This document shows, piece after piece, positions 5,739 through 6,222 of a stretch of 6,222 bases of DNA. The DNA lies in contig JAUXIQ010000130.1 of NCBI GenBank assembly GCA_030620925.1, positions 1 to 6,222 of the forward strand. Direction: 5' to 3'. The notes beneath the pieces were generated by a model that was not told the DNA's origin, did no database searches, and saw nothing but the letters and a program-made list of their open reading frames with translations. How positions within the stretch are numbered: position 1 is the first letter of the stretch; each line of letters begins with the position of its first letter. The DNA is from JAUXIQ01 sp030620925 [NCBI: Nitrospinota bacterium] (lineage in GTDB: Bacteria > JAUXIQ01). Both the position numbers and the translations under genes were made by a program.

Positions 5739-5767
5739 TTAATACCATATCTGAATGGGACAGGCAA
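5739..5767 (-). promoter_or_regulatory. Candidate promoter for the DJ-1/PfpI gene
   Basis: On the minus strand a TTGCCT box (5762-5767) is followed after 17 nt by TATTAA (5739-5744), preceded by TGG as in extended -10 promoters. Each hexamer matches the sigma-70 consensus at four of six positions. The predicted transcription start would be near 5732, only a few bases before the ATG at 5729. That fits the lack of a recognisable Shine-Dalgarno sequence and suggests a near-leaderless transcript. The spacer contains ATTCAGATAT (5747-5756), which recurs before the mutase gene. Pattern match only. Confidence 0.35.
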
Positions 5768-5803
5768 CGACACGAGGTGTTGGGCATAAAGACAGCACTT
5801 TCT

Positions 5804-6222
5804 TCACTGCCATACCTCTTCGAAGACCCGGATAAGGTTCAGACCCAAAATTTTCCTGGTATCTTCCTCCGAGTAGCCGCGTTTCAAGAGGCCCGCAGTC
5901 AGATTGGCCAGCTTATCGGGCATCTCGATTCCTTCCGGATAGTGCCAGGGGGGTGGTCCATAAGCTTTGGGGCTCCAGGTTCCGGCGGCTATTAATGCTT
6001 CATAACGAACCTTTGCTTCCTCGTCGCCGGCTATTCCCGCCTGGCCCTCGAAATAATCGATACCCACGGATATATGCTCGACACCGACCAGCCGGGCGAT
6101 ATAGTCCGCATGCTCCAGGAGATCATCCAGGCTAGGTTTCTTTTTCTTGGCTACGAAATCCGGATACCCGTTAAGCCCTATGACGCCTCCGTTTTCAGCT
6201 ATCGCTTTGATCTGATCGTCTC
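5804..6222 (-). CDS. M19 family dipeptidase, C-terminal part (5' end outside window)
   Basis: Partial gene: the minus frame is open from the window edge at 6222 to a TGA at 5804-5806, giving about 138 residues. An internal GTG at 6067 is not the true start, because coding similarity continues upstream of it (for example AIAENGGVIGLNGYPDFVA). Peptidase M19 (renal/membrane dipeptidase) enzymes are zinc-dependent TIM-barrel hydrolases acting on dipeptides, sometimes on D-residues or other amide substrates. Seen here are the late-barrel strand VGVEHISVGIDYFEGQ, corresponding to the family GxxSDFDG region; a WSPKAY-PPPWHYPEGIE segment; and the family tail, with LANLTAGLLKRGYSEEDTRK followed by ILGLNLIRVFEEV. 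The N-terminal His-x-Asp zinc site and the bridging Glu lie outside the window, so catalytic competence cannot be judged. The next gene starts 74 nt downstream on the same strand. Family assignment is firm; the substrate is unknown. Confidence 0.9.
   Translation of the reverse strand, partial: DDQIKAIAENGGVIGLNGYPDFVAKKKKPSLDDLLEHADYIARLVGVEHISVGIDYFEGQAGIAGDEEAKVRYEALIAAGTWSPKAYGPPPWHYPEGIEMPDKLANLTAGLLKRGYSEEDTRKILGLNLIRVFEEVWQ

Overview
This 6.2 kb bacterial window carries seven supportable protein-coding genes, all on the minus strand, so transcription runs from high to low coordinates. In that order they are: the C-terminal part of an M19 (membrane/renal-type) dipeptidase cut by the window edge; a DJ-1/PfpI-family protein close to isonitrile hydratases; the catalytic large subunit of a divergent methylmalonyl-CoA-mutase-like enzyme; a protein with two GYF_2 domains and a pilin-like tail; a TM2-domain membrane protein; a small two-helix membrane protein with the same pilin-like tail; and a RidA/YjgF-family protein. 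No rRNA, tRNA, CRISPR array, integrase or transposase was recognised.

The right half (about 3280-6222) has moderately high GC and looks metabolic. Each of the two central genes appears to have its own promoter, and a hairpin plus T-tract lies between pfpI and the mutase. Both upstream regions contain the exact 10-mer ATTCAGATAT (read on the minus strand) just before a -10-like box, which may mean co-regulation. The mutase keeps the overall family fold motifs and the active-site His, but its substrate-pocket positions differ from methylmalonyl-, isobutyryl- and 2-hydroxyisobutyryl-CoA mutases. No B12-binding small subunit is visible beside it. Its substrate is therefore open.

The left half (about 749-3001) is an envelope-protein cluster. 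Two proteins with unrelated N-terminal parts (two GYF_2 domains; a two-helix WNWGAFF-type domain) end in paralogous type IV pilin-like modules, about 64% identical over the last 59 residues by hand count. Between them lies a TM2 gene whose stop codon directly abuts the start of the second pilin-like gene. The stretch of about 960-1880 is clearly AT-richer than its surroundings. A RidA-like gene follows 44 nt after this pair. The last 305 bases contain no convincing gene, but do hold a strong GC hairpin, a long inverted repeat and a diverged direct repeat.

Taxonomy cannot be fixed from the sequence. Pilin tails of this style, GYF_2/TM2 proteins and CoA mutases together would fit a Desulfobacterota-like or Chloroflexota-like environmental bacterium; that is inference only. 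A joint function for the whole window is not demonstrated: a catabolic set (dipeptidase, PfpI, mutase) next to a membrane/pilin-like set is the safest reading.
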